Of a DNA stretch of 64,000 bases, positions 53,430 through 63,060 are shown in pieces. How positions within the stretch are numbered: position 1 is the first letter of the stretch; every line of letters begins with the position of its first letter. Made by a program: the position numbers and the translations under genes. The notes beneath the pieces are model-generated. The model had not been told where the DNA came from. It searched no databases and worked only from the letters and a program-made list of their open reading frames with translations. This DNA is from Bacteroidota bacterium (GTDB lineage: Bacteria; Bacteroidota; Bacteroidia; Flavobacteriales_F; PHOS-HE28), in NCBI GenBank assembly GCA_018267155.1, contig JAFDZE010000041.1, forward strand, positions 1 to 64,000, written 5' to 3'.

Positions 53430-55130
53430 TACCGCACCCACGGCCGTGCGCAACAGATACAGGCCTGGCCGCAAGGACGAAAGATCCACGTTATTCGCAC
53501 CCGTGAACAGTTGCTCTTGCATCACCGTGCGCCCGCCCGCATCCACGATCGCGCATGGGGTGGTGGCACCATCGTTCACGATGCGCAGCACATCGTTCAC
53601 CGGGTTGGTGATCAAGTACAGACCGGTCACGGTGAACTCCTCCACGCCCACATTCAGCAGCGTGTACACCGGTGAGGTGAAGATGCAGTCCGGTGAAACG
53701 GTGAGCACTACCGTGTAGTCGCCGTTAGCGATCGGTGTGTAGAGCGTATCCGTGGCACCGCTGATGGGCGAACCATCGAGGAACCACTGGAAGTCGCCCG
53801 TGCCCGTGGTAACGAGGTCCGTGCCGGACTGGCTGATCACCGGGAGCGCGTCCACTTCGGGCTCCGTGGTGAGCATGGCCACCAGCATCAGGCCGGGCCA
53901 ATAGCCGCCATAGCCGACGACCCTTCCGCTGGGCAATAGGGCGCCGCCTCGGAAGAATGGCCCGGAATCGCCGGCGTAGGCCGTACCGAACCCGTTGGTG
54001 CCGTATGTGGCAACCACCTGCCCGTCAGCATCGCGCCGCAAGCAGGTGCCGTAGCCGTCATCGGATCGGCCGAATTGCAAGGAGCCGCCGTCGGGCAGCA
54101 CCGCATGGTCATAGGCCTGGCCGTTGGCCACCGGCACAGTGCTCATACCACCCGTTCCAAAGCTGGTGTCCAGTGTGCCGTCCTCCAGGAAACGCGCCAT
54201 CATGAAGGCCGCGACAGGCACTTGTGAGCTGAACAGGATGCGTCCATCGGGAAGCACGGTGAGGCCATAGCCCCCAGCGCCGCCGCCATAGTAGCACCCT
54301 ACGCCAGTGGTAACGATTCCGCCGCTGCCGAAGGTGGTGTCCAGATCCCCATTGGGCATGAAGCGCACCATGCGGAGGAATTGGTCGTAGTAGTTGCTGC
54401 CCGCCACGATCAAGCGCCCGCTCGCATCCATGGCGGCCGTGCCGAATGACATGACAGTAGCGTCGGTGATGCTGCCGGCGGGGGGAGAGGTGGCGATGCC
54501 GTCAGCGGAGAAAGTCGTATCCAGCGTGCCGTCGTAGTTGAAGCGCATCGCGCCGACCGCGTAAACGCCGCCATTGCTGTTGCTGGATGAAGCGCCTGCG
54601 CAAGTGATGGTGCTGTCGGCGTTCACGAACACCTGGAAGAAGTCGCCGCTGCTCACGGGATCGAAGCGCTGCCGCACGTAGCCGGTGCCGTTGAAGGTGC
54701 TGTCCACCGTGCCATCGGCGTTGAAGCGATACACCCCGGCCACCTGTGCGCTCCCGTCGTTGCCTGGCGCGATGGTGCCGCAGCCCACGATCTTTCCATC
54801 GGGCTGCAGCGCGATACCCCCGCAGCTGGTGCGTCCCTCATGGATGTGGCTCATGATGCCTGCTGTACCGAAACCAGGGTCCAGCGCTCCGCAAACCGTG
54901 TCGAACTTGGCCATGGTCACATGATAGCAGTTGCATCCAAAGTCATATCCATCGCCCGCCACGATCATGTGGCCATCCGCGGTGAAAACATGGGAGTTCG
55001 CGTCGTTGCCGCCCGCCGCACCAGGGATGCTCAGCGAGCCGTTCACGCCGAAGCGCTGGGAGAGGGACACGCTCTGGGCGTTGGCGCTCAGCGCGGTGCC
55101 GATCATAAGAAGGGGTAGTACTCGTCTCAT
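53412..55130 (-). CDS. Secreted delta-60 repeat protein with T9SS tail
   Basis: I chose the ATG opening MRRVLPLLMIGTALSANAQ, giving 572 residues. The body is a propeller-like array of delta-60 repeats (ALQPDGKIVGCGTIAPG, VYRFNADGTVDSTFNGTGYV, RFMPNGDLDTTFGSGGIVTT, RFLEDGTLDTSFGTGGMSTV). A PKD/Ig-like module follows (GDFQWFLDGSPISGATDTLY), then a T9SS tail (GLYLITNPVNDVLRIVN ... SLRPGLYLLRTAVGAVRFVK). Delta-60 arrays are typical Bacteroidota secreted propellers of unknown ligand. It stands alone, between converging and same-strand neighbours. Confidence 0.85.
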   Translation of the reverse strand: MRRVLPLLMIGTALSANAQSVSLSQRFGVNGSLSIPGAAGGNDANSHVFTADGHMIVAGDGYDFGCNCYHVTMAKFDTVCGALDPGFGTAGIMSHIHEGRTSCGGIALQPDGKIVGCGTIAPGNDGSAQVAGVYRFNADGTVDSTFNGTGYVRQRFDPVSSGDFFQVFVNADSTITCAGASSSNSNGGVYAVGAMRFNYDGTLDTTFSADGIATSPPAGSITDATVMSFGTAAMDASGRLIVAGSNYYDQFLRMVRFMPNGDLDTTFGSGGIVTTGVGCYYGGGAGGYGLTVLPDGRILFSSQVPVAAFMMARFLEDGTLDTSFGTGGMSTVPVANGQAYDHAVLPDGGSLQFGRSDDGYGTCLRRDADGQVVATYGTNGFGTAYAGDSGPFFRGGALLPSGRVVGYGGYWPGLMLVAMLTTEPEVDALPVISQSGTDLVTTGTGDFQWFLDGSPISGATDTLYTPIANGDYTVVLTVSPDCIFTSPVYTLLNVGVEEFTVTGLYLITNPVNDVLRIVNDGATTPCAIVDAGGRTVMQEQLFTGANNVDLSSLRPGLYLLRTAVGAVRFVKE

Positions 55131-55249
55131 GGGGGTGTTTTGTGCGGCCAAAAGAACGGCTCCAGCATACACCCATCAAGGTAACCTTCGTTCCAAGCCT
55201 TTCCCCTCAAGGGGTCCGGCACTCCACTAACGAAAGTTGACGGCGCGGC

Positions 55250-55882
55250 TCAGCGCCCGAAGAACCGGTTCACCGCTTCCGTGCGGTTCTGCACATGCAG
55301 CTTCTCGTACATGCGGTGGATGTGCTGCTTGATGGTGCCGGTGGTGATGCCGAGCTTGTCGCCGATCTCCTTGTAGAGCAGCCCGTCCGCCAGGAGCGCC
55401 AGCACCTGTTGTTCGCGCTCCGTGAGCCCGGTATCCACCACCGCGCCGCGTTGCGGACGGAGGTGCGCCACCACCCGGCGTGCTACATGAGCGCTCATCG
55501 GGCTTCCCCCCGCGTGCAGTTCGCGCACCGCCGCGAGGATCTCGTCCGGGGTGCTGCTCTTGAGGATGTATCCGTTCGCCCCGGCCTTCAGCGCCTCGAA
55601 CACCCGATGGTCGTCATCGTGCACGGTGTACATGAGGAACTGCGCGGCGGTGCATCGCTGGCTCATCTGGCGCACGCAATCGATCCCGCTCGCGCCCGGC
55701 AGGTTGATGTCCATCACCACCACGTCCGGGCAGGTATCGACCAACCGCAGCATCGCGTCCTCGGCGGTGCTGTGCACGGTGAACGCCTCCATACCGTCCT
55801 CGAAAATGAACAGAGAGCGCAACGTTTCGCGGATCGCGCTGTCATCCTCCACGATGCTTACACGGATAGTGGGCCGACTCAT
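55250..55882 (-). CDS. NarL/FixJ-family response regulator
   Basis: The 210-residue product has an N-terminal receiver domain (6-125) with the acidic pocket VEDDSA, phospho-acceptor Asp in DVVVMDINLPG, Thr in MYTVHDDDH and Lys in GYILKSSTPDE. The C-terminal LuxR-type helix-turn-helix (about 145-205) reads LTEREQQVLALLADGLLYKE. It starts inside the end of the histidine kinase gene (4-bp overlap), so the two form a two-component pair. Target genes cannot be read from the sequence. Confidence 0.95.
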   Translation of the reverse strand: MSRPTIRVSIVEDDSAIRETLRSLFIFEDGMEAFTVHSTAEDAMLRLVDTCPDVVVMDINLPGASGIDCVRQMSQRCTAAQFLMYTVHDDDHRVFEALKAGANGYILKSSTPDEILAAVRELHAGGSPMSAHVARRVVAHLRPQRGAVVDTGLTEREQQVLALLADGLLYKEIGDKLGITTGTIKQHIHRMYEKLHVQNRTEAVNRFFGR

Positions 55883-58800
55883 CGGGTGCGAAGTTCCCCA
55901 CTCCCGTTCGAGCGACCAATAGAACCTTGGTTATCGATCGGCACCGTGAACCCGATCCGCGTGCCGGGCGCGCCGGAGCCTCCGAGCACGTCCGTACGGA
56001 ACTCGCCGCCCAGCACGGCGATGCGCTTGTTCATGTTCCGCAGCCCGTTGCCCACGCTCGTGTGCGTGCCGCTGGGCAGCCCGATGCCATCGTCCATGAT
56101 CCCCACCCGGAGGCGTGCGCCGTCCATGTGCATCTCCAAGCGCACCCTCCGCGCGTTGGCGTGCTTCACCACGTTGTGCAGCGCCTCTTTCACCACCAGG
56201 AAGATGTTCCGGCGCTGCTCGGAGGTCAACTGTGCTTGCGGCCATCCGCTCGCCGTGCCCATCTCGGCCTCGAGCCCGTTCTCCGCGCAGTACGTGCGCG
56301 CATAGTGCGTGGTGTACGAGACCAGGTCGGCCAGGCTGCTCTGGTCGGTGTTCATCGTCCAGATGATCTGGCGCATGCTTCCGATCAGTTCGCCGGCCGT
56401 GTTCGCCAGGGATCCGAGCTGCTCCTTCTTCACTGGGTCCTTCTCCACCCGCAAGGCCATCTCGCTGCGCAACTTCAACGCGCTGAGGCCGGCCCCCAGA
56501 TCGTCGTGCATGTCCCCCGCGATGCGCATGCGTTCGGCCAGCACGGCCTGTTGGCGCTCGAACGTCTCGCGCTGTTTTCGCAGGCTGTCGATCAGATAAA
56601 GCCGGAAACCGATGAAGAGCAGCAGCGTGATGACCGCGATCGATAGGGCGCGGAACCACCACGTGGCATAGAAGAGCGGCAAGACCTCCACCGTAGTGCG
56701 GGCCACGGCGTCGCTCCATGACGCGCCGTTCAAGCTCGCCTGCAGCGCGATGGTGTGTACGCCCGCGGGAAGGTCGAACAGGTCGAGACGGGTCGCGGCA
56801 CCGAGCTCGATCCAGGCGGTATCACCTGGCTCGACACGGTAGCGGAACAGCGGTGCCGGGCCGGGCGATGCGTTGAGCACACCCAGTTCCAGGGTCAATG
56901 CCTTGCGGTCAGCCGGGAGGATCAAGGATGTAGGTGGGCCGAGCCGGAGCGAGTCCAGCGACCGGTGCGCGGTGAAGACCGGTATCGGTGGCGCGGTGGC
57001 GCGTTCCGCTCGAGGGTCGTAAGCCAACAAATGCGCGCCAACGCCGATGATCATGCGACCGTCCGCCAGTTCCTCCATGGCTTTGGATAGCGCGAGATCG
57101 GCGAACCGGTAGGGTAGAGCGAGCGGCCTGAACCCCTGCACTCCCGGCGGCCGGTAAGCGATGCCCTTGGTGGTGACCACCCACAGCGTTCCATCGCGGA
57201 AACAACGCAAGGCCAGGACGCACGAACCGGGCAGACCATCCCTGCGCGTGAAGTAGCGTATGCTGCCGGTGCGTGGTGAATAGCGCACGAGGCCTTGTTC
57301 GTGCGTTCCCAGCCACAGCACGCCTTCGTTGTCCTCCGTGATGGCGCGCACCACACCGCCCACGTTCACACCAACGCTGTCCGTGACCGGATCCCACAAC
57401 CCATCGCGCATGCGCGCGAGTCCTCCTCCGTCGTTCAACCCGAGCCACACCGTGCCATCGCGCCCATTCAGCCAGCACAGGATCAAGCGCCCGGGCAGCT
57501 TGCCCCATCGGCCTTCGGCCGTATCGACCAGCTCGCCTGCGCCAGTGCCCGGATCCACTCGCCACAGTCCGCTCGACCAGGTGCCCAGCCAAAGCGCGCC
57601 TTCCGTTCGCTCCGCAACGGTGTACGCCCGTGCCCGCCCCCGCTTGATCGCGTCCATCAACACGGCCGCGGGGCGTAGCGTTAGCGCGCGCGGGTCCAAT
57701 TCCAACAGGCCATTGCTCGTACACACCAGCACTGTTCCGTCGGCATCGCTGCTGAACCCCTGTATGGAATTCGCCCTCCACTCGGACTCGTCCACCGAGG
57801 ACGTGTGATCGCTTCGTAGCCCGGTACAGCTACCGGTCTTCATGGAACATATCCGCACCCCATCTCCCGCCGTACCGACCAACAGGGTGTCCGTTCCCCA
57901 CAGCCGCATGGCCGAGATGTGCGCCGTGCCGAGATCGTGCGCGAGCGATCGGAAAGCCGTTGCACTGCGCCGGAGCACCACGATGCCCTTGTCCGTGCCG
58001 AGCCACTGCTCGCCGGTGCGCGTCAGCAGCATGCAGCCGGTGCGGGAAGAGATCAGGTTCACGGCATCGGCCGTCAACTCCTGCCACGCCCCGTCCGGCT
58101 CGCGCACAAAAAGGCGATGCGTCCAGGTGGCCAGCCAATGGCGCCCGTCCGCATCGAACGCCTGGCATCGCAGCGTGAAGTGATTGGGACTCGCCTCGAC
58201 ATCCGGTTGCGCGCGGAGTTCGTGAGCGCGCAGATCGTAGGCGAACAGCGTGTAGGGCTTGTTGCGCAGGAAATACAGCGCGCTGTCGTGTACCACCGGC
58301 GCATCGGTGCCGGTGGAATCGCGCCACAGCGGACCCCTGCCGTTGCGATGGTCGGTCCATGTATCGGTGCGCGCGTCCCATGCCGCGAGGCCTTTGTGCG
58401 TGCCGGCCCAGAGCGTCCGTGCCGCTTCGTTCCAGTGCAAGGCCGAGGCGGCATCGATCATGCCGTGCGGCCCACGGCCTGGGGCCGGGCCCTGCTCCGT
58501 GGCGAATGCTCCGCGCGATACGTCATAGCGGTACAGGCCCGCCTCGGTAACGACCCAGAGCATCGAATCCCCGAGCGCGATCAACTGGCGCATACGATTG
58601 GCCTGGCGATCGAGCGCACCGGTTGCCGTAACCCGCGTATTGAAGAAGGCACCCGTGCGTGGATCGAGCCGGGAGAGCCCGTTCATGGTCGCGAACCACA
58701 AGGTGCCGTTCGTGCTCTGTGCGATGCCGTTCACCTGGTCGTGCGCCAGGCTGCGCGCATCGTTCGGGTCGTGCTGGAACACGCGGATGCGCGCGCCCTC

Positions 58801-58980
58801 CAAGCGGGCGAGGCCATCCTCCGTGCCCGCCCAGATGAATCCGTCCCGATCCTCGAAAAGCGCGTTCACCCGTTCGCCAGGCAGGCCATCGGTGACGGTG
58901 ATGCGGTCGAAGAGGAAGGACTGTGCCCACGCGCAGCAACCGGACCACGCCAACCAGAGCACAAAGAGCAACCGCGACAT
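55879..58980 (-). CDS. Propeller-sensor histidine kinase (HisKA_3/HATPase)
   Basis: I chose the ATG (MSRLLFVLWLAWSGCCAWAQ, signal peptide) rather than an upstream TTG, giving 1033 residues. The large extracytoplasmic part (about 25-750) consists of two-component-regulator propeller blades (LPGERVNALFEDRDGFIWAG, LWFATMNGLSRLDPRTGAFF, VLWLGTHEQGLVRYSPRTG). A Y_Y_Y-type Ig module (about 680-750) and one transmembrane helix (about 763-783) follow. The kinase has phospho-acceptor His near 825 (AGDMHDDLGAGLSALKLR) and ATP-lobe motifs VVKEALHNVVKHANA and DDGIGL. It feeds the NarL-type regulator. Sensing of polysaccharide fragments is typical for such propellers, but no utilisation locus is adjacent. 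Confidence 0.92.
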   Translation of the reverse strand: MSRLLFVLWLAWSGCCAWAQSFLFDRITVTDGLPGERVNALFEDRDGFIWAGTEDGLARLEGARIRVFQHDPNDARSLAHDQVNGIAQSTNGTLWFATMNGLSRLDPRTGAFFNTRVTATGALDRQANRMRQLIALGDSMLWVVTEAGLYRYDVSRGAFATEQGPAPGRGPHGMIDAASALHWNEAARTLWAGTHKGLAAWDARTDTWTDHRNGRGPLWRDSTGTDAPVVHDSALYFLRNKPYTLFAYDLRAHELRAQPDVEASPNHFTLRCQAFDADGRHWLATWTHRLFVREPDGAWQELTADAVNLISSRTGCMLLTRTGEQWLGTDKGIVVLRRSATAFRSLAHDLGTAHISAMRLWGTDTLLVGTAGDGVRICSMKTGSCTGLRSDHTSSVDESEWRANSIQGFSSDADGTVLVCTSNGLLELDPRALTLRPAAVLMDAIKRGRARAYTVAERTEGALWLGTWSSGLWRVDPGTGAGELVDTAEGRWGKLPGRLILCWLNGRDGTVWLGLNDGGGLARMRDGLWDPVTDSVGVNVGGVVRAITEDNEGVLWLGTHEQGLVRYSPRTGSIRYFTRRDGLPGSCVLALRCFRDGTLWVVTTKGIAYRPPGVQGFRPLALPYRFADLALSKAMEELADGRMIIGVGAHLLAYDPRAERATAPPIPVFTAHRSLDSLRLGPPTSLILPADRKALTLELGVLNASPGPAPLFRYRVEPGDTAWIELGAATRLDLFDLPAGVHTIALQASLNGASWSDAVARTTVEVLPLFYATWWFRALSIAVITLLLFIGFRLYLIDSLRKQRETFERQQAVLAERMRIAGDMHDDLGAGLSALKLRSEMALRVEKDPVKKEQLGSLANTAGELIGSMRQIIWTMNTDQSSLADLVSYTTHYARTYCAENGLEAEMGTASGWPQAQLTSEQRRNIFLVVKEALHNVVKHANARRVRLEMHMDGARLRVGIMDDGIGLPSGTHTSVGNGLRNMNKRIAVLGGEFRTDVLGGSGAPGTRIGFTVPIDNQGSIGRSNGSGELRTR

Positions 58981-59105
58981 CCAACGCAATATAGGCCGCG
59001 ACCGCGTGACACGTCATGGAGCTCGCTTCCGACTGCCGCCAAGCTCTCCACATCCTGTTGCTCGGATCTAACATCTGTTCACACGGTACACCCTGCCCAC
59101 TCCCC

Positions 59106-59113
59106 TACTTTCG
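59106..59113 (+). promoter_or_regulatory. Putative -7 promoter box for the DUF4175 operon
   Basis: TACTTTCG lies 66 bp before the DUF4175 start and has the same form as the tRNA-Cys and gltX boxes. Confidence 0.45.
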
Positions 59114-59178
59114 GCCATGTTCTCGGCTCCGCTCGACCCGACAGTTCCTGTTGGCTCGACGTGGCACTTCCAACCCAG

Positions 59179-62100
59179 ATGCCCTCCGACTACAACCTGC
59201 TGATCGAAAAGCTGGATGCCTTCATCCGCAAGTACTACAAGGACCGGCTGATCCGCGGGGCCCTGTACAGCGTGGGGCTGCTCGTGCTCTTCTTCCTGGG
59301 CGCTTCGCTCAGTGAATACTTTGGGCGTTTCGGTACCACGGCGCGCACGGTGCTCTTCTGGGGCTTCCTGCTGGTAGCGGCCGGTGTGCTGGCCCGCTTC
59401 ATCATTCTTCCGCTGGTGAAGTTGTTCCATCTGGGCAAGGTCATCTCGCACGACGAGGCCGCCGCCATCGTGGGCCAGCATTTCGGCGAGGTGAAGGACA
59501 AACTGTTGAACACGCTGCAACTGCGCGAGCAGGCCAACAGCAACTTCGTGAACCGTGAGCTCATCGAGGCCAGTATCGCCCAGCGCAGCCGCGAGCTTTC
59601 GCCTGTTCCTTTCGCCGCGGCGATCGACCTGGGCAAGAACCGCAAATACCTGCGCTACGCACTGCCTCCGCTGGCCGTGTTGCTCGTGCTGCTTTTCGCC
59701 GCTCCGAGCCTCATCACCGACCCCGCCAACCGCATCATCAAACACACCAGCGAGTTCGCACCGCCAGCACCGTTCCGCTTCGTGGTGCTGGACAGCAACA
59801 ACTTGAACGTACCTGAACAGGAGGATTTTGACCTTCGTGTCGCCATCGTAGACGGGGCCGTGCCCCAGCAGGTGGAGCTGGACATCAACGGCCAGCGCAT
59901 CCCGCTGGTGAAGCAGGACGCATCGCACTTCATACACCGCTTCCGCAATGTGCAGGAAGCCGTCCATTTCAAGCTCACCGCCGACGGCTTCTTCAGCAAG
60001 CCCTACACGCTGGAGACCGTGAGCAACCCGATGCTCACCGGCCTGGCCGTGCGTATGGAATACCCACCGTATCTCGGTATGCCCCCCGCGACGGCCAATG
60101 GCGGTGGTGATGTCACCGTGCCTGCGGGCACCCGCATCACCTGGGCCGCCAACACGCGCAGCACCGACGAGCTCGAACTCGCCTTCGACGACACCACGTA
60201 CACCCTCGTGCCGCAGGGGGAGAACGCCTTCACCGCCAGCCGCCGGTTCCTGCAGGGCCACACGTACACGATCGTGCCCCGCTCCCACTCCCCCGGAGGT
60301 GGTGAGCGCACCGCGAAGGACCCGCTGCAGTACCGCGTGGACGTGGTGCCCGACCTCTACCCCACCATCCTTATCGAGCAGAAGACCGACAGTACCTCGC
60401 CCAAGCGCCTCTACTTCAAAGGCGACATCGACGACGACCACGGGTTCAAGCGCCTGGTGTTCCACTATGGCTTCAGCCAAGGCGGCGACAGCACGGCCGC
60501 AGAACTGCGCGAACGCGACCAGACGATCGGTATCGACCCGAAGAACGCCCGCCAACAATTCTTCCATTTCTGGGACCTCAACGACCTGCGACTCCTGCCC
60601 GGTGACAAGCTGGAATACTGGTTCGAAGTATGGGACAACGATGGCGTGCATGGCAGCAAGAGCGCTCGCACCGCCACTCAGGTGTTCGAGGCGCCCACCT
60701 TGAAGGAACTCGCCGACAAACAGAACGCCGATAACGAAGCGGTGAAGAGCGAACTCAAGGAGAGCATCAAGGAGGCCCAGGAGCTGCAGCGCGAGCTCGA
60801 CAAGCTCCGGCGCGACATGCTCGACAAGAAGGACCTCAACTGGCAGGACAAACAGAAGCTCGAGAACGTGATGGAGAAGCAGAAGCAGCTCCAGCAGCGC
60901 ATCGAGAAGACCACCGAGCAGTTCAAACAGAACAACCAGGAGCAGCAGAGCTTCCGGGACATGGACGAACGCCTCCTGCAAAAACAACAACAGGTTCAGG
61001 AGCTTTTCGAGAACGTGCTCAGCGAGGAGATGAAGAAGCTCTACGAGGAGGTGCAAAAACTCATGGAGCAGATGGACAAGGAGGATATCCAGGAAAAGAT
61101 GGAGGAGATGAAGATGAGCCAGGAGGATATCGAAAAAGAACTCGATCGCGCCATGGAGCAGTTCAAGCGCATGGAGGTGGAGCAGAAGGCCGAGGACATC
61201 GCGGAGCAGTTGGAGAAGCTGGCCGAGGAGCAGAAGAAGCTGGCCGAAGAGACCAGGAACGAAAAGGGCGACAACAGCGAACAGCAGAAAAAACAGGAGG
61301 AACTGAACAAGGCCTTCGACGACATCCGAAAGCAGTTGGATGATCTGGAAAAAAAGAACAGCGAACTGGAAACCCCGGTGGAGCTCCCCAAGACCGACCA
61401 ACAGGAACAGGACATCCAGAAGGAGCAGGAGGGCAGCCAGCAGGACATGCAGCAGAAGCAGAACCAGAAGGCGGGCGACAAGCAGCAGAAGGCCGGCGAG
61501 CAGATGGAGCAGATGGCTTTCCAGATGAAGAGCGCCATGGGCGCCAATGAGCAGCAGCAACAAGAAGAGGACATGGATGCGCTTCGGCAACTGCTGGAGA
61601 ACATCGTGCAACTCAGCTTCGATCAGGAGGCCGCACTGGCCGACCTCAACCGCACCGCCGCCAAGGACCCGCACCTGGTGGACATCGGCCGCCAGCAGAA
61701 GAAAATGCGCGACGATGCCCGCGTGGTGGAGGACTCGCTCTTCGCGCTGAGCAAACGTGTGCCGCAATTACAGGCTGCGGTGAACCGTGAGATGAACGCT
61801 GTGAACGAGAACATGGACCAGGCCATGGAGCACCTGGCCACCAGTCGCGCCGACCTGCGCGGCAAGCCCCAGGCGGCCGACAAACAGCAACGCGCCATGA
61901 CCGGGCTGAACAACCTGGCCCTCCTGCTTGACGAGGCGTTGCAACAGATGCAACAACCACCGAGCGGCATGCCCGGAAGCGGCAAATGCAACAAGCCCGG
62001 CGGCAAGGGCAGCAGCAGCGGCAACAGCAAGAAGATGGCCCAGACCCGCGCCAATCAGCAAGCCCTGAGCAAGCAGTTGGAGGAGATGAAAAAGGCGCTG

Positions 62101-62616
62101 GAGAAAGGTGGCAAGAAACCCGGGGACAAACCCGGCGAACAGCCCGGCAAGGATGGCAAACCCGGTGGCCTGGGCATGCCCGGCATGAGCCAGCAATTGG
62201 CGCAACTCGCCGCGCAACAAGCCGCCATACGCAAGGAGATGCAACGCGCCGCACAGGAACTGAACAAGGACGGCACCGGCGCCGGTCAGCCCCTGCAGAA
62301 GCTGGCCGAGGAGATGGAGAAGCTGGAGAAGGACATCGTGAACAAGAACATCACCCAGGAATCCCTCAAGCGCCAGCAGGACATCATGGTACGCCTGCTG
62401 GAAGCCGAGAAGAGCGAGCGGGAGCGCGAGTTGGACAACAAGCGCGAGAGCAACGAGGGCCGCGAAACACCCCATGCCGACCCCGCCCGCTTCTTCGAGT
62501 ACCAACGCACCAAACAGCGCGAGGCCGAACTGTTACGAACAGTGCCCCCGGGATTGAAGCCCTACTACAAGGCAAGGGTGGCGGAGTATTTCGATACTTT
62601 TGACCGACCCCGATAA
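59179..62616 (+). CDS. DUF4175 membrane protein with very long coiled coil
   Basis: I chose MPSDYNLLIEKLDAFIRKYY as start, giving 1145 residues; the open frame further upstream is antisense to the kinase gene. Transmembrane helices lie at about 26-48, 56-79 and 155-177. Ig-like strands follow (about 200-500), and then Gln/Glu/Lys-rich coiled coil dominates (about 505-1060), with a Gly/Pro-rich stretch near 930-1000. It ends VPPGLKPYYKARVAEYFDTF. Family function is unknown. In Bacteroidota it commonly precedes an RsbW-like ATPase and ybeY, as here, suggesting an envelope or RNA-linked role. Confidence 0.88.
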   Translation: MPSDYNLLIEKLDAFIRKYYKDRLIRGALYSVGLLVLFFLGASLSEYFGRFGTTARTVLFWGFLLVAAGVLARFIILPLVKLFHLGKVISHDEAAAIVGQHFGEVKDKLLNTLQLREQANSNFVNRELIEASIAQRSRELSPVPFAAAIDLGKNRKYLRYALPPLAVLLVLLFAAPSLITDPANRIIKHTSEFAPPAPFRFVVLDSNNLNVPEQEDFDLRVAIVDGAVPQQVELDINGQRIPLVKQDASHFIHRFRNVQEAVHFKLTADGFFSKPYTLETVSNPMLTGLAVRMEYPPYLGMPPATANGGGDVTVPAGTRITWAANTRSTDELELAFDDTTYTLVPQGENAFTASRRFLQGHTYTIVPRSHSPGGGERTAKDPLQYRVDVVPDLYPTILIEQKTDSTSPKRLYFKGDIDDDHGFKRLVFHYGFSQGGDSTAAELRERDQTIGIDPKNARQQFFHFWDLNDLRLLPGDKLEYWFEVWDNDGVHGSKSARTATQVFEAPTLKELADKQNADNEAVKSELKESIKEAQELQRELDKLRRDMLDKKDLNWQDKQKLENVMEKQKQLQQRIEKTTEQFKQNNQEQQSFRDMDERLLQKQQQVQELFENVLSEEMKKLYEEVQKLMEQMDKEDIQEKMEEMKMSQEDIEKELDRAMEQFKRMEVEQKAEDIAEQLEKLAEEQKKLAEETRNEKGDNSEQQKKQEELNKAFDDIRKQLDDLEKKNSELETPVELPKTDQQEQDIQKEQEGSQQDMQQKQNQKAGDKQQKAGEQMEQMAFQMKSAMGANEQQQQEEDMDALRQLLENIVQLSFDQEAALADLNRTAAKDPHLVDIGRQQKKMRDDARVVEDSLFALSKRVPQLQAAVNREMNAVNENMDQAMEHLATSRADLRGKPQAADKQQRAMTGLNNLALLLDEALQQMQQPPSGMPGSGKCNKPGGKGSSSGNSKKMAQTRANQQALSKQLEEMKKALEKGGKKPGDKPGEQPGKDGKPGGLGMPGMSQQLAQLAAQQAAIRKEMQRAAQELNKDGTGAGQPLQKLAEEMEKLEKDIVNKNITQESLKRQQDIMVRLLEAEKSERERELDNKRESNEGRETPHADPARFFEYQRTKQREAELLRTVPPGLKPYYKARVAEYFDTFDRPR

Positions 62617-62622
62617 CCCCCG

Positions 62623-63060
62623 ATGGCAGCTCTTACCGAGGACGTGCAGTACACCCGGCGCATCGACTTTCCGGCCAAGGCCGAGAACATCGCGCTCGCC
62701 GAAAAACTCATCGATGAGGCCTGCCAGAAGCACGGCGTACACGAGAGCCACTACGGCAACATCCTCATCGCCCTCACCGAGGCGGTGAACAACGCCATCC
62801 ACCACGGCAACCGCCTGGATCCCTCCAAAAGCGTCGGCCTCGGCTACCAGGTGAAGGGCGATAAGATCGTCTTCGTGGTGAGCGATGAGGGTCCGGGCTT
62901 CGACTTCCAGCACCTCCCCGACCCCACCGACCCCCAGAACATCGAGAAGCCCCATGGACGTGGTGTCTTCCTGATGCGCGCCTTAGCGGACAGCGTGGAG
63001 TTCTCCGACAACGGGGCCACCGTGGCCATGGCCTTCGGGCTGCAGCCGGTGAAGGAATAG
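62623..63060 (+). CDS. RsbW-like ATP-binding (HATPase) protein
   Basis: The 145-residue product is a GHKL ATPase: N-box in IALTEAVNNAIHHGNRLDPS, G1 box VVSDEGPGFDF, and G2 box HGRGVFLMRALADSVEF. It resembles anti-sigma serine kinases of the RsbW type. It starts 6 bp after the DUF4175 stop, so the genes are co-transcribed. No anti-anti-sigma gene is next to it, though a SpoIIE phosphatase lies about 50 kb away in this window. The stop codon is immediately followed by the inserted cassette. Confidence 0.92.
   Translation: MAALTEDVQYTRRIDFPAKAENIALAEKLIDEACQKHGVHESHYGNILIALTEAVNNAIHHGNRLDPSKSVGLGYQVKGDKIVFVVSDEGPGFDFQHLPDPTDPQNIEKPHGRGVFLMRALADSVEFSDNGATVAMAFGLQPVKE

Noticed and set aside
57919-59178. 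Upstream extension of the DUF4175 frame
   Set aside because: It is antisense to the histidine kinase gene. The real start has a membrane-protein N-terminus and a promoter-like box 66 bp upstream.
59068-61767. Long minus-strand open frame (899 codons) opposite DUF4175
   Set aside because: It is Leu-rich because it is the complement of Gln/Glu/Lys coiled-coil codons. It has no recognisable domain, and the plus-strand gene has clear family identity and operon context.
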